Shown: positions 7,971-17,336 of the stretch, in pieces | How the letters are laid out: each line of letters begins with the position of its first letter | Position numbering within the stretch: position 1 is the first letter of the stretch | From: an uncultured Alphaproteobacteria bacterium | Lineage (GTDB): Bacteria > Pseudomonadota > Alphaproteobacteria > HIMB59 > GCA-002718135 | DNA length: 64,000 bases | NCBI GenBank assembly: GCA_902615625.1 | Contig: CACMPM010000001.1 | Coordinates: 126,169 to 190,168, forward strand | Direction: 5' to 3' | Program-made: the position numbers and the translations under genes | The notes under the pieces: model-generated | The model's input: only the letters and a program-made list of their open reading frames with translations | The model's database searches: none | What the model was told of the DNA's origin: nothing

Positions 7971-9137
7971 TTAATTGAAAATTTTTAATGCATTTTTAAT
8001 ATCTTTTATTTGATCATCAATGTCTTCCAATCCACAATATAATCTAATTAAAGTTCCAGAATTTCTATTTATAAACTCTCTTTTATCTAATGGAGGAAAG
8101 GTAATGAGACTATCAAATCCACCCCAACTGTATCCCAATTTGAATATTTTAAGTTTATTAAAAAATTTTTCAATTTGATTGTTTGAGTATTTCTTTTTCA
8201 GCATAAATGAAAATAAGCCTGTACTACCAGAGAAATCTCTTTTCCATATTTTATGATTTTTTGTATGCGGTAATGCTGGGTGGAAAACATCAGATACAAG
8301 ATCATGTTCTAATAAATATTTTGCCATTAACAATGCATTTTTTTCAATTTCTCTCATTCGAATTTCAAGTGTTGGCAATCCTCTAATTGCTAAATAAACT
8401 TCTTCCGAACCAGGACATATTCCTAAAGTTTTTGAAGATGCTCTTATTTTTTTGGAATATTTTTTATTAGAAGAAACGAAACCAATTAATACATCCGAGT
8501 GGCCGTTTATATATTTAGTTCCTGCATCTATAATAATATCAATACCTAATTTAATTGGATTACAAAATAAAGGTGAGGCCCAAGTATTGTCCATAACAGT
8601 TGGTATTTTATTTTTTTTAGCAATTTTTGTAATGAAAGGTATATCAATAATATCAAAAGTTGCTGTTCCCGGTGATTCTAAATAAATTAACTTTGTTTTA
8701 CTGTTAATTAATTTCTTAAAATTATTAATATTTTTAGTTGGATGAAAATATTTTATTTTAACATTATATTGTTTAAGGATGTTTTCACAAAAAGTTCTAG
8801 TAGGACTATAAACACTATCATTTATTAAAACCTCATCACCAGATTTTAAAAAGGTAAAAAAGGGAATTACTATAGAGGCTAATCCTGATGGTGATAGTAC
8901 TGTATCATTGCAGTTATATAAAAAAGAAATACTGTCTTCTAATTGCTTATGAAATGGATTTTTATTTATTCCATAAAATGTTGTTCTATCGTCAAAATTT
9001 TTAATATCGTTTAAGTAATCTTTAAATGTATTAAAGATCATTGTAGAGCCCTTATAGGTACCAGGATTGATAAACCCTTTTTGTTTAAAAGGATTTCTAC
9101 CTATTTTGGTTAATTTTGTTTTTATTTTCATAAACAA
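7971..9137 (-). CDS. metC: Cystathionine beta-lyase (Cys/Met metabolism PLP enzyme)
   Basis: A 388-residue member of the Cys/Met metabolism PLP family, fold type I. The aspartate that binds the cofactor ring nitrogen is in VMDNTWASPLF (Asp183), and the Schiff-base lysine is in DAGTKYINGHSD (Lys208). The alphaproteobacterial MetC branch uses this pattern for splitting cystathionine to homocysteine, pyruvate and ammonia. It is co-directional and abutting with a TauE/SafE permease. A second member of the superfamily at 53785-54945 is closer to the gamma-synthase/gamma-lyase type. MetC is most likely; methionine gamma-lyase or another C-S lyase activity is possible. Confidence 0.8.
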   Translation of the reverse strand: MFMKIKTKLTKIGRNPFKQKGFINPGTYKGSTMIFNTFKDYLNDIKNFDDRTTFYGINKNPFHKQLEDSISFLYNCNDTVLSPSGLASIVIPFFTFLKSGDEVLINDSVYSPTRTFCENILKQYNVKIKYFHPTKNINNFKKLINSKTKLIYLESPGTATFDIIDIPFITKIAKKNKIPTVMDNTWASPLFCNPIKLGIDIIIDAGTKYINGHSDVLIGFVSSNKKYSKKIRASSKTLGICPGSEEVYLAIRGLPTLEIRMREIEKNALLMAKYLLEHDLVSDVFHPALPHTKNHKIWKRDFSGSTGLFSFMLKKKYSNNQIEKFFNKLKIFKLGYSWGGFDSLITFPPLDKREFINRNSGTLIRLYCGLEDIDDQIKDIKNALKIFN

Positions 9138-9292
9138 CTAAATATTGTATAAGCCAAAATCTTTATACACAAATTATAGTAGGCAATTTTAAGCTTAACA
9201 AATCTATTATTGGGATTAACTTATTAATTTGTTATAGGGAAGCAATCTTTGAAAAAAGATATTTAAATAATTATTTAAACGGAGAAAATAAT
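9138..9292. promoter_or_regulatory. Divergent control region between metC and aapJ
   Basis: This 155-bp non-coding stretch separates divergent metC and aapJ. It holds an 8-bp inverted repeat, TAACAAAT at 9196-9203 and ATTTGTTA at 9227-9234, and a hairpin at 9245-9260 with a 6-bp stem (ATCTTT/AAAGAT) and a GAAA loop, in the probable aapJ leader. A GGAGA ribosome site lies at 9281-9285, 7 bp before the aapJ ATG. The repeats could be an operator or mRNA-stabilising structure; nothing identifies a regulator. Confidence 0.45.
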
Positions 9293-10297
9293 ATGAAAAA
9301 ACTATTATCTATCTTTGCAGTTGTAGCATTTGCTTTTTCAGCACATGCTGGAACTCTTGATGATGTTAAAAATAGAGGTTTTCTAAAATGTGGAGTAACA
9401 ACTGGTCTTGCTGGTTTTGCTGCTCCAGATGATAACGGTGAATGGGCTGGTCTTGATGCAGATATGTGTCGTGCAGTTGCTGTAGCTGTTTTTGGAGACC
9501 GTTCAAAAGTAGAATTTATTACTACTACTGGTAAATCTCGTTTCCCAACATTAGCTTCAGGTGAAGTCGATATGTTAGCGAGAAATACAACTTGGACAAT
9601 TAGCCGTGATGTTAATCTTGGTTTTGAGTTCGTAGGTGTAAACTTCTATGATGGACAAGGTTTCATGGTTCCATCTGCTCTTGGTGTATCAAGTGCAACT
9701 GAGCTTGATGGTGCTACTGTATGTATCCAAACTGGTACAACTACAGAGTTAAACCTTGCTGACTTCTTTAGATTAAATGGAATTAGCTACGAAGCACTTC
9801 CAATTGAAACTAATGATGAAGGTAAAGAAAACTTATTTGCTGGAAGATGTGATGTATACACAACTGACGCATCAGGACTTTCTTCAACAAGAGCTGCTGC
9901 TTCTAATCCAGATAAATGGGTTGTATTACCAGAAATTATTTCAAAAGAACCACTTGGTCCACTAGTAAGACATGGTGATCACCAGTGGGGTGACGTAGTT
10001 CGTTGGTCTTTAAATGCAATGATTATTGCTGAAGAACTAGGTATTACATCTGAAAACGTTGATGCTCAAACGAGCTCTAATGTTCCTGAAGTACTAAGAC
10101 TTCTTGGTGTTGAAGGTAACTATGGAGAAATGCTTGAGCTAAGTAACGATTGGGCTTACCAAATTATCAAACAAATTGGTAACTACTCTGAATCTTACGA
10201 AGCAAACGTAGGTCCAGACACACCTCTAGAAATTGCAAGAGGTTTAAATGCTTTATGGACTCAAGGTGGTATTTTATACGCACCTCCATTCAGATAA
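9293..10297 (+). CDS. aapJ: General L-amino acid ABC transporter, substrate-binding protein
   Basis: A 334-residue periplasmic binding protein with a clear Sec signal peptide (about residues 1-19, ending SAHA before GTLDD). The mature part opens with the DVKNRGFLKCGV pattern and includes GLDADMCRAVA, typical of AapJ/BztA, which binds many L-amino acids. It heads the aapJQMP operon. Its codons are visibly less AT-biased than those of neighbours (many C-ending codons), as expected for a very abundant binding protein in oligotrophs. A strong terminator follows the stop, which should leave more aapJ mRNA than permease mRNA. Confidence 0.93.
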   Translation: MKKLLSIFAVVAFAFSAHAGTLDDVKNRGFLKCGVTTGLAGFAAPDDNGEWAGLDADMCRAVAVAVFGDRSKVEFITTTGKSRFPTLASGEVDMLARNTTWTISRDVNLGFEFVGVNFYDGQGFMVPSALGVSSATELDGATVCIQTGTTTELNLADFFRLNGISYEALPIETNDEGKENLFAGRCDVYTTDASGLSSTRAAASNPDKWVVLPEIISKEPLGPLVRHGDHQWGDVVRWSLNAMIIAEELGITSENVDAQTSSNVPEVLRLLGVEGNYGEMLELSNDWAYQIIKQIGNYSESYEANVGPDTPLEIARGLNALWTQGGILYAPPFR

Positions 10298-10317
10298 ATC
10301 TTAATTAAATATAAAAC

Positions 10318-10345
10318 GGGGGGTTTTAAACCCCCCATTTTTTTT
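10318..10345 (+). terminator. Rho-independent terminator between aapJ and aapQ
   Basis: Six G (10318-10323), a TTTTAAA centre, six C (10331-10336), then A and eight T (10338-10345). It is the most GC-rich hairpin in this part of the window and lies inside the operon, 20 bp after the aapJ stop and just before aapQ. It probably acts as a partial terminator that sets the ratio of binding protein to permease. Confidence 0.9.
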
Positions 10346-10357
10346 GTATATAATAGT

Positions 10358-11521
10358 ATGCGATCTAACTTAGGTTTCTTTTCTGATGAAAAATTTAGAT
10401 CGATTTTTTTTCAAACTTTAGTTGTAGGTTTATTTGCGTTGGGTTTGTTCTTTGTAATAAGCACAACCTCTTACAACTTAGAAAAAAGAAATATCGCAAC
10501 TGGTTGGAGTTTTCTTCAAAATCCAGCTGGCTTTGATATAAGTTTTTCACCCTTCTTAGAATTTAAATCAACCGATACTCATTTAAAAGTTTATTTTGTT
10601 GGAGTCTTAAATACTCTTTTGGTATCAATTACAGGTTGTATAGCTGCTACCATTTTAGGTTTTATATTGGGCATAGTAAGACTATCTTCAAATTGGTTAT
10701 TAAGTCGACTAGTTTATATTTACGTTGAATTTTCAAGAAATGTACCCTTACTTCTTCAAATAATATTATGGTATAGTATTTTAATTCAACTTCCTCGTGT
10801 TAAGCAATCATTACAAGTTCTTGATGTATTTTATATTTCAAACAGAGGATTGTATTCTCCAAGACCAATATTTGAAAGTGGATTTTCATATGTATTAATT
10901 GCAATTGTATTGGCTTTAATTTCAAGTTTCTTAATAAATAGATGGGCAAAAAAAAGACAAGATAAGACAGGACAACAATTCCCAGTATTCTCAAGTTCAA
11001 TCGGATTAATATTCATTGTTCCATTAATTTTATTTTTTATTCTTGGCTCACCTTTGTCTTTTGAGCATCCAGAATTAAAAGGTTTTAACTTTAAAGGCGG
11101 TTTAGTAATTAGACCTGAATTTATAGCAATGTTTTTAGCATTATCAATTTACACTGCAGCCTTCATTTCTGAAATTGTTAGAGCAGGTATAATGTCTGTC
11201 TCAAAAGGACAAAGAGAGGCATCTGCTGCTATTGGCTTAAAACAAACATGGATAATGAGACTAATCATTATACCCCAAGCTCTTAGAGTGATTGTCCCTC
11301 CACTAACAAGTCAGTATCTAAATTTAACTAAAAATTCTTCTTTAGGAATTGCTGTCGGATATGCTGACCTTGTTCACGGTTTCGGAGGGATAAGTTTAAA
11401 TCAAACTGGTCAAGCTATTGAATGTATGGCAATTGTTATGGCAACTTATTTGTCAATTAGTCTGACAATATCTTTCTTTATGAACATTTATAATAGAAGT
11501 ATACAATTTAAGGAAAAGTAA
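10358..11521 (+). CDS. aapQ: General L-amino acid ABC transporter, permease AapQ
   Basis: A 387-residue inner-membrane protein of the HisMQ type with about eight membrane spans. The N-terminal region has a FFQTLVVGLF span, the core has YVEFSRNVPLLLQI and the ABC-docking EAA loop EASAAIGLKQTWIMRLIIIP near residues 287-306. Length agrees with AapQ/BztB (about 390-400), longer than ordinary HisQ. The ATG at 10358 comes only 13 bp after the terminator T-tract and has no clear ribosome site. Its stop shares one base with the aapM start (TAATG). Confidence 0.9.
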   Translation: MRSNLGFFSDEKFRSIFFQTLVVGLFALGLFFVISTTSYNLEKRNIATGWSFLQNPAGFDISFSPFLEFKSTDTHLKVYFVGVLNTLLVSITGCIAATILGFILGIVRLSSNWLLSRLVYIYVEFSRNVPLLLQIILWYSILIQLPRVKQSLQVLDVFYISNRGLYSPRPIFESGFSYVLIAIVLALISSFLINRWAKKRQDKTGQQFPVFSSSIGLIFIVPLILFFILGSPLSFEHPELKGFNFKGGLVIRPEFIAMFLALSIYTAAFISEIVRAGIMSVSKGQREASAAIGLKQTWIMRLIIIPQALRVIVPPLTSQYLNLTKNSSLGIAVGYADLVHGFGGISLNQTGQAIECMAIVMATYLSISLTISFFMNIYNRSIQFKEK

Positions 11522-12654
11522 TGAACGAAATGAATGAAGTTAGAAAACCACCAGTAGCAACAACAGGTATTATTGGTTGGTTACGAATAAATTTATTCTT
11601 CAATTGGACAAACTCATTAATAACTTTATTTGTTATTTATTGTTTGTATCAGTTTATTCCTTGGATTTTAGATTGGACAATATTTTCAGCTGACTTCAAA
11701 TATAATTATCTTGGTGAACAAATTACTAACCAAGAAATGTGTTCACGAAATTTAGATCCTGAAAATGGTGGAGCTTGTTGGGCAGTTATATATGTAAGGT
11801 TTTATCAATTCATTTATGGATTTTATCCAAAGGTTGAAGTTTGGAGAGTAAATATAGCTTATGCAATGTTAGCATTAGCATTGTTACCTCTTTTGTATGC
11901 AAAACTTCCATATAGAAAGTACTTCTTATATTTTACATACATTTTTCCTGTTATTGCTTATTTTTTACTTAATGGAGGATTAGGCTTTACTGAAGTCTCC
12001 ACTAACAAATGGGGCGGTCTTCTAGTAACACTCGTCCTAGGCTGTACTGGAATAGCTTTAGCTTTTCCTATTGGGATTATGCTCGCACTAGGGAGAAGAT
12101 CTAAATTACCAGTTATAAGCATGATGTGTACATTGTTTATTGAATTTATCAGAGGGGTTCCTCTAATTACCTTATTATTTTTTGGGATGGTAATGCTACC
12201 TTTATTTTTACCAGAAGGAATAGATATGGATGGTTTAGTAAGAGTGCTAGTAGCTGTTACATTATTCCAATCAGCTTATATGGCAGAAGTTATAAGAGGA
12301 GGGCTACAAGCAATACCTCCTGGTCAATATGAAGCTGCTAAATCACTAGGGATGTCTTATTGGAGAATGAATTTATTAATTATTCTTCCTCAAGCTATTA
12401 GAATTTCTATACCCCCAATTGTCAACACATCTATAGGTTTATTTAAGGACACAACTTTAGTTATAATTGTAGGAATATTAGATTTATTAGGTATTGGGAG
12501 AGGTACTTTAGCAGATACTAATTGGTTAGGCTTATCTTATGAAATTTACTTTTTTGTTAGTTTGGTATTTTTTATATTCACATTTGGAATGTCTAGATAC
12601 AGTTTGTATTTGGAAAAGAAATTAAAAACAGGTATTAATATGGGGGCTGATTAA
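11521..12654 (+). CDS. aapM: General L-amino acid ABC transporter, permease AapM
   Basis: A 377-residue polytopic permease, partner of AapQ. Recognisable segments are [22 protein letters not shown] and the EAA loop [22 protein letters not shown] near residues 266-287, which docks on the AapP ATPase. The N-terminal third carries extra spans and a periplasmic loop with paired cysteines, as usual for AapM/BztC. It overlaps aapQ by one base and is followed 1 bp later by aapP, so the permeases and ATPase are translated as a unit. Confidence 0.9.
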   Translation: MNEMNEVRKPPVATTGIIGWLRINLFFNWTNSLITLFVIYCLYQFIPWILDWTIFSADFKYNYLGEQITNQEMCSRNLDPENGGACWAVIYVRFYQFIYGFYPKVEVWRVNIAYAMLALALLPLLYAKLPYRKYFLYFTYIFPVIAYFLLNGGLGFTEVSTNKWGGLLVTLVLGCTGIALAFPIGIMLALGRRSKLPVISMMCTLFIEFIRGVPLITLLFFGMVMLPLFLPEGIDMDGLVRVLVAVTLFQSAYMAEVIRGGLQAIPPGQYEAAKSLGMSYWRMNLLIILPQAIRISIPPIVNTSIGLFKDTTLVIIVGILDLLGIGRGTLADTNWLGLSYEIYFFVSLVFFIFTFGMSRYSLYLEKKLKTGINMGAD

Positions 12655-12655
12655 A

Positions 12656-13399
12656 ATGAGTGAAGAATCAATAATTTCATTAAAAAATGTTAACAAATGG
12701 TTTGGAGATTTTCATGTATTACAAGATGTAAATCTGGAAGTGAAGAAGAAAGAAAGAATCGTAGTTTGCGGCCCTTCTGGTTCTGGTAAATCTACAATGA
12801 TCAGATGTATTAATAGATTGGAAGAACATCAAGAAGGCTCAATAGTTGTTGATGGAATTGAGTTAACTGGAAATTTAAAAAATATTGATAATGTTAGGAA
12901 AGAAGTTGGAATGGTATTCCAGCAATTTAATTTATTCCCTCATTTATCTGTAAAAGAAAATATAACACTTGCTCCAATTTGGGTTAAAAAAATGCCAAAA
13001 GCAGAAGCAGAGGAACTGGCTATGAGACAGTTAGAAATAGTAAAAATTCCTGAACAGGCTAACAAATATCCTGGCCAATTATCTGGTGGTCAACAACAAA
13101 GAGTAGCAATTGCTAGATCTCTTGCAATGAATCCTAACATCATGCTTTTTGATGAACCAACTTCAGCTCTTGATCCTGAAATGATTAAAGAAGTTTTAGA
13201 TGTTATGGTTGATTTGGCAAACGGTGGAATGACTATGATTGTTGTTACGCATGAAATGGGTTTTGCTAAAACAGTTGCTGATAGAATGGTGTTTATGGAT
13301 GAAGGTAAAATTGTTGAGGAAGCTAGCCCAGATAAGTTTTTTAATAATCCAGAGAGTGATCGTACTAAGTTATTTTTAAGTCAAATTCTTCATCAGTAA
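12656..13399 (+). CDS. aapP: General L-amino acid ABC transporter, ATP-binding protein
   Basis: A 247-residue polar amino-acid ABC ATPase. Walker A is GPSGSGKST (about 39-47), the Q-loop lies in [11 protein letters not shown], the signature is LSGGQQQR (about 141-148), Walker B is [13 protein letters not shown], and the H-loop is VVTHEMGFA. It powers AapQM import of amino acids bound by AapJ. It ends 1 bp before the convergent alaX stop, so no intrinsic terminator fits between the two genes. Confidence 0.93.
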   Translation: MSEESIISLKNVNKWFGDFHVLQDVNLEVKKKERIVVCGPSGSGKSTMIRCINRLEEHQEGSIVVDGIELTGNLKNIDNVRKEVGMVFQQFNLFPHLSVKENITLAPIWVKKMPKAEAEELAMRQLEIVKIPEQANKYPGQLSGGQQQRVAIARSLAMNPNIMLFDEPTSALDPEMIKEVLDVMVDLANGGMTMIVVTHEMGFAKTVADRMVFMDEGKIVEEASPDKFFNNPESDRTKLFLSQILHQ

Positions 13400-13400
13400 T

Positions 13401-14102
13401 TTAAGAAGATAACAATAAATTAACTCTTCTATTCATTTTACCTTTGTTTTCTATTTTGCCTATTTGAATTTTACCAATCTCATTAGTTGATTTCACATGT
13501 GTACCACCACAAGGTTGTAAATCAATATCACCAATTCTAATTAATCTTATTTTGCCATCTACTTGCGGAGGTTTTACTGACATAGTTCTGACTAGCTCAG
13601 GTTTTTCTTCCAATATACTACTTTCAATTACTTCACTAGTAACGGTATGATTATCTTCAACCAACAAATTTATTTTTTCTTCCAATTCTTCTTTATTTAT
13701 TTGTTTATCTGGATCATTAAAATCTAATCGACTTTTTTCATAACCAATTTGACCGCCAGTTACTCCTAAAGGTACTATAGAACACAACAAGTGCAGTGCA
13801 GTATGCATTCTCATATGTTTGTATCGTAAATCCCAATTTATTTTTCCAATTATATCAACATTCTCTTCAAGATCTTTGAGATCATCTACAATATTTATTA
13901 TTTTATTATTTTCTTTAATAGTATCTAAAACTTGTATTTTTATACTTTCAGCTTCTATTGCACCGGTGTCCCCAGGTTGACCACCACTTTTTGCATAAAA
14001 TGCTGTCTTATCTAACTCAATACGATTTTCTTCTTTCGCAATACCTATAATTTTTGCTTTAAATTCTTTAAGGTATGCATCATCTTCGAATAATTTTGTC
14101 AT
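13401..14102 (-). CDS. alaX: Alanyl-tRNA editing protein AlaX family
   Basis: A 233-residue stand-alone homologue of the alanyl-tRNA synthetase editing domain, which hydrolyses Ser-tRNA(Ala) or Gly-tRNA(Ala). The zinc ligands are seen as HTALH (about 98-102) and the Cys/His pair in PCGGTHV near the C-terminus. The N-terminal beta-barrel (TAFYAKSGGQPGDTG) shows it is the longer form, not the minimal AlaX-S. It is divergent from umuD; the spacer carries an SOS box, although alaX is not known to be an SOS gene. Confidence 0.85.
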   Translation of the reverse strand: MTKLFEDDAYLKEFKAKIIGIAKEENRIELDKTAFYAKSGGQPGDTGAIEAESIKIQVLDTIKENNKIINIVDDLKDLEENVDIIGKINWDLRYKHMRMHTALHLLCSIVPLGVTGGQIGYEKSRLDFNDPDKQINKEELEEKINLLVEDNHTVTSEVIESSILEEKPELVRTMSVKPPQVDGKIRLIRIGDIDLQPCGGTHVKSTNEIGKIQIGKIENKGKMNRRVNLLLSS

Positions 14103-14164
14103 AGCGTTTTTTAACAGTATTTTAAAAATATTATATTGACTTTTTTCTCATTCTGAATAAATTA

Positions 14165-14179
14165 GAACAAAAGTAGAAC
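14165..14179 (+). promoter_or_regulatory. LexA SOS box upstream of umuDC
   Basis: GAAC at 14165-14168, seven bases, GAAC at 14176-14179: an exact match to the alphaproteobacterial LexA direct repeat GTTC-N7-GTTC read on either strand. It lies 62 bp before the umuD ATG, inside the 139-bp spacer to alaX. LexA should repress umuDC until DNA damage. No lexA gene is in the window. Confidence 0.85.
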
Positions 14180-14241
14180 AAATAATTTTATAAATAATAT
14201 AATTATTATTTATCAATTATTTAAATATTTTTTCTAATATT

Positions 14242-14679
14242 ATGTCTAAAAAAATAGAAAATTTAATATTTAAAGCTGAATCCAAAGGAGATCAAATAAC
14301 TCCTTATTTTCTTGATACAGTATCTGCAGGTTTTCCATCTCCAGCTACTGATTATATGGAAAACAAACTTGATCTTAATGAATATTTGGTTCAACGTCCA
14401 ACAGCAACCTATATCGTTAAAGCTAATGGCCCTTCTATGACTGATGCAGGCATATTATCAGGTGATTTACTTATTGTTGATAGAAGTATTACACCTCGTA
14501 ACGACAATATTGTTATAGCCTCCATCTTTGGTGACCTAACAGTTAAAAAACTGAAAAAGAAAGATCAGTCACTATTTTTAATTTCTGCCAATAGTGAGTA
14601 TCCTAGTATTCAAGTTAAAGAAGAAATGGAGTGTTTTATATGGGGGGTAGTGACATATGTCATACACAAAACTACTTAA
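14242..14679 (+). CDS. umuD: Translesion polymerase accessory protein UmuD
   Basis: A 145-residue S24/LexA-like self-cleaving serine protease. Damage-activated RecA triggers cleavage in UmuD proteins; here the site is predicted between Ala29 and Gly30 just before FPSPATDY. The Ser/Lys dyad is Ser65 (GPSM) and Lys102 (TVKK). Length and motifs match E. coli UmuD (139). The processed form would join UmuC as DNA polymerase V. An SOS box upstream and a 23-bp overlap with umuC show a normal SOS mutagenesis operon. Confidence 0.93.
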   Translation: MSKKIENLIFKAESKGDQITPYFLDTVSAGFPSPATDYMENKLDLNEYLVQRPTATYIVKANGPSMTDAGILSGDLLIVDRSITPRNDNIVIASIFGDLTVKKLKKKDQSLFLISANSEYPSIQVKEEMECFIWGVVTYVIHKTT

Positions 14680-15961
14680 TAGAAATCATAACTCAGTAAA
14701 TCAATCTATAGCATTGATAGATTGCAATAATTTTTATGCCTCATGTGAAAGAATATTTAATCCAAAACTTATAGGAAAACCAATTGTTGTGCTTTCAAAT
14801 AATGATGGTTGTATTATTGCACGATCAAAAGAAGCAAAAAAATTAGGGATAAAAATGGGTGAACCTTATTTTAAAGCAAAAAATATTATTGATAAAAATG
14901 ATGTTAAAGTTTTTTCATCTAATTATTCTTTATATGGTGATATTTCTCAGAGAGTAATGGAGACTTTATCAAGTTTCTCTTCAGAGATAGAAATCTACTC
15001 TATAGATGAAGCATTTCTTGGTTTAAATGGTTTTGAGAACTATGAGTTAAACACTTATTGTAGGTATATTAGACAAACAATTAAGAGGTGGGTTGGTATT
15101 CCAGTTAGTATTGGAGTGGGCCCAACAAAAACACTATCAAAAATAGCTAATCATTTAGCAAAAAAACAACCAGACTATAAAGGTGTATGCATACTAAAAA
15201 ATAAAATAGAAATAAAAAAAGCATTAGAATTAACATCCATTGAAGAAGTATGGGGCATTGGAAGAAGATTATCTCTTTTCCTAAAAAAATATAATATTCA
15301 TAATGCTTATCAATTTTCACAAATGGACAGAGGATGGATAAGACAAAATATGGGTGTAGTGGGAGAGAAGACATACCTAGAATTAAATAGTGTATCGTGT
15401 TTAGACCTTGATTTGGTTCCAAGTGATAAACAAAGTTGCTGTGTTTCAAGATCATTTAGTCAGCCAATAGAAAAATTATTTGATTTGGAGGAATCAATAT
15501 CAACTTATGGATCAAGAGTATCAGAGAAGGTAAGGGAAGAGGGGTTAGTCGCTGAATCGATGAGTATTTTTGTTTTGACAAATCATTTTAATAGAAGAGA
15601 GAAACAATATTCAAATTCAATAAAACTACACTTACCTTTTCCAACAAATAATAGCATAAAAATTGTTAAAAGAGCTCTTGAAGGAATTAGAAAAATATAC
15701 CGACCAGGATTTCGTTATAAAAAAGCTGGAATAATATTATATGGTCTTAGCAGGCACAATGTAACTAGAGGATTGCTTGATTACGATCGTGATACATCGG
15801 ATAGAATAATGAATACTATTGATAATATTAATTCTAGATATGGAAGTTCAACGTTAAAGATAGCTTCTGAAGGTATAGAAAAAATATGGAAGATGAAAAG
15901 AGAGAATGTTTCTCCATGTTATACAACAAGATTTGATGATTTAGTTCAAGTCAAATGTTGA
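14657..15961 (+). CDS. umuC: Error-prone DNA polymerase V subunit UmuC
   Basis: A 434-residue Y-family polymerase. Catalytic acidic residues are Asp22 in ALIDCNNFYASCE and Asp117/Glu118 in YSIDEAF; the helix-hairpin region lies in EEVWGIGRRLS, and the little-finger domain follows. Length is close to E. coli UmuC (422). The ATG at 14657, preceded by a G-run (14642-14647), lies inside umuD; the first 16 residues extend beyond the E. coli start, and no later ATG fits. It is the SOS-induced translesion polymerase. Confidence 0.93.
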   Translation: MSYTKLLNRNHNSVNQSIALIDCNNFYASCERIFNPKLIGKPIVVLSNNDGCIIARSKEAKKLGIKMGEPYFKAKNIIDKNDVKVFSSNYSLYGDISQRVMETLSSFSSEIEIYSIDEAFLGLNGFENYELNTYCRYIRQTIKRWVGIPVSIGVGPTKTLSKIANHLAKKQPDYKGVCILKNKIEIKKALELTSIEEVWGIGRRLSLFLKKYNIHNAYQFSQMDRGWIRQNMGVVGEKTYLELNSVSCLDLDLVPSDKQSCCVSRSFSQPIEKLFDLEESISTYGSRVSEKVREEGLVAESMSIFVLTNHFNRREKQYSNSIKLHLPFPTNNSIKIVKRALEGIRKIYRPGFRYKKAGIILYGLSRHNVTRGLLDYDRDTSDRIMNTIDNINSRYGSSTLKIASEGIEKIWKMKRENVSPCYTTRFDDLVQVKC

Positions 15962-16045
15962 TTAAGCTAATAATTATATAGTAACAAAATATTATTATTG
16001 ATTGCTAATATTGTTGTTCAAAAAAAATTGTTATAAAATAAATTA

Positions 16046-17209
16046 ATGGAAAGAGTATTGGAAAATAAAGAATTAGTTATTTATTCAAAAGCAAAAGTTG
16101 CTTGCATGGTTGGAATTGCATTTCCATTGATGATGTGGGTATTCATGCTTGGACATATTCCGATTATTTATGAGAAACTCAATTTATCTGAAATAGGTTG
16201 GGGGTTCTTCTTGTTGATTTTTGGATCCACACAAATTTTAACTGGTCAAATATGCTCAAGATTATTTACTCCAAAATTTGGAACTAAATTAATGATGCTA
16301 TTAGGAATACTAATACTTTCAATAAGTTTTTTAATCATAATATTTGTTACAAATTATTTAACATTTTTGATAATTGCCAGTTTGTTTGGAATTTCGTTAG
16401 GCCTTATAATGCCTTCAGCAAACTCTCATTTAACTTTAATTGAAGAACAAACAAAAGAAATTTTACAACCAATTTTTTGGGCTTTTATGAGTTTAGGAGC
16501 TGTAATAGGAGCTTTCTTATCAATTTATTTATTGAGTTTAAATTTTGCAATAACATATTCTTTTCCTATAATTTTTATTATAGGTTTAATTGTAGCATAT
16601 ATTGTTTTTTCTTTTGGATTACCAATTAATAAAGACTATTTTGGAAAAGCAGAAAAATTTACATTACCTGATAAAAAAGTTTTAATTTTTGGTTTAATTC
16701 TATTTTTAGAATTTGGTACAGTTGGAATTATTATGGAGTGGTCACCCTTGTGGATGACGCAAGACTTAAATTCACCATTATACTTAGGCGCTCTTATTTT
16801 AATTTCTTTTCATTTAGGTGAAATTCCCTCAAGGTTATTTGGAGCAAATTTAATAAATTATTTTGGAGAAGTAAAAATTGGTTTTCATTTAGTATTGATT
16901 GGATGTTTTTGCTTATTGCTATCTTTATTAACAATGGATTACTATCTTATAGCATTAGGTGCTTTTTTATTTGGTTTTGCAACTGGAAACACTAATCCAA
17001 TAGTAATTCGACAAGCTATTAAATCAACATCTGAAAATATTCCTACGACAATAGCTAATCTAATGACATTAGCCTTTTCAGGATTAATGATAGGTCCCGG
17101 TTTAGTTGGAGTTTCAGCAAAATATTTAGGAATGACTTTTAATATGTATATGTTACCGATTATTTGGGCTTTGTGCGCATTTATTTTTATTAAAAATTTT
17201 AATAAATGA
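16046..17209 (+). CDS. MFS family transporter, YbjJ-like
   Basis: A 387-residue, 12-span major facilitator protein without a signal peptide. The fold is indicated by paired hydrophobic spans, a GTKLMMLLGILIL segment following a basic loop after TM2, and a long central loop near residues 195-210 between the two six-helix halves. The general pattern resembles the YbjJ / fucose-permease-like MFS branch, but no residue fixes the substrate. It stands alone: the umuC stop is 84 bp upstream and the tRNA-Asn gene is convergent 4 bp downstream. Confidence 0.75.
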   Translation: MERVLENKELVIYSKAKVACMVGIAFPLMMWVFMLGHIPIIYEKLNLSEIGWGFFLLIFGSTQILTGQICSRLFTPKFGTKLMMLLGILILSISFLIIIFVTNYLTFLIIASLFGISLGLIMPSANSHLTLIEEQTKEILQPIFWAFMSLGAVIGAFLSIYLLSLNFAITYSFPIIFIIGLIVAYIVFSFGLPINKDYFGKAEKFTLPDKKVLIFGLILFLEFGTVGIIMEWSPLWMTQDLNSPLYLGALILISFHLGEIPSRLFGANLINYFGEVKIGFHLVLIGCFCLLLSLLTMDYYLIALGAFLFGFATGNTNPIVIRQAIKSTSENIPTTIANLMTLAFSGLMIGPGLVGVSAKYLGMTFNMYMLPIIWALCAFIFIKNFNK

Positions 17210-17213
17210 ATAA

Positions 17214-17288
17214 TGGCTCCCCGGGCCGGGCTCGAACCAGCGACCGATCGGTTAACAGCCGATTGCTCTACCACTGAGCTACCGAGGA
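17214..17288 (-). tRNA. tRNA-Asn (anticodon GTT)
   Basis: A 75-nt cloverleaf on the minus strand. The acceptor arm TCCTCGG pairs with CCGGGGA with one G-U, the D-arm contains AGCTCAGTGGTAGAG, the anticodon arm is ATCGG-CTGTTAA-CCGAT with anticodon GTT, and the T-arm is GCTGG-TTCGAGC-CCGGC. CCA is encoded (17214-17216 read in reverse). Confidence 0.95.
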
Positions 17289-17336
17289 ACACAATTTTGT
17301 TGATAATAAAAAAAAAATTAAAAAACAAGAAAAATT

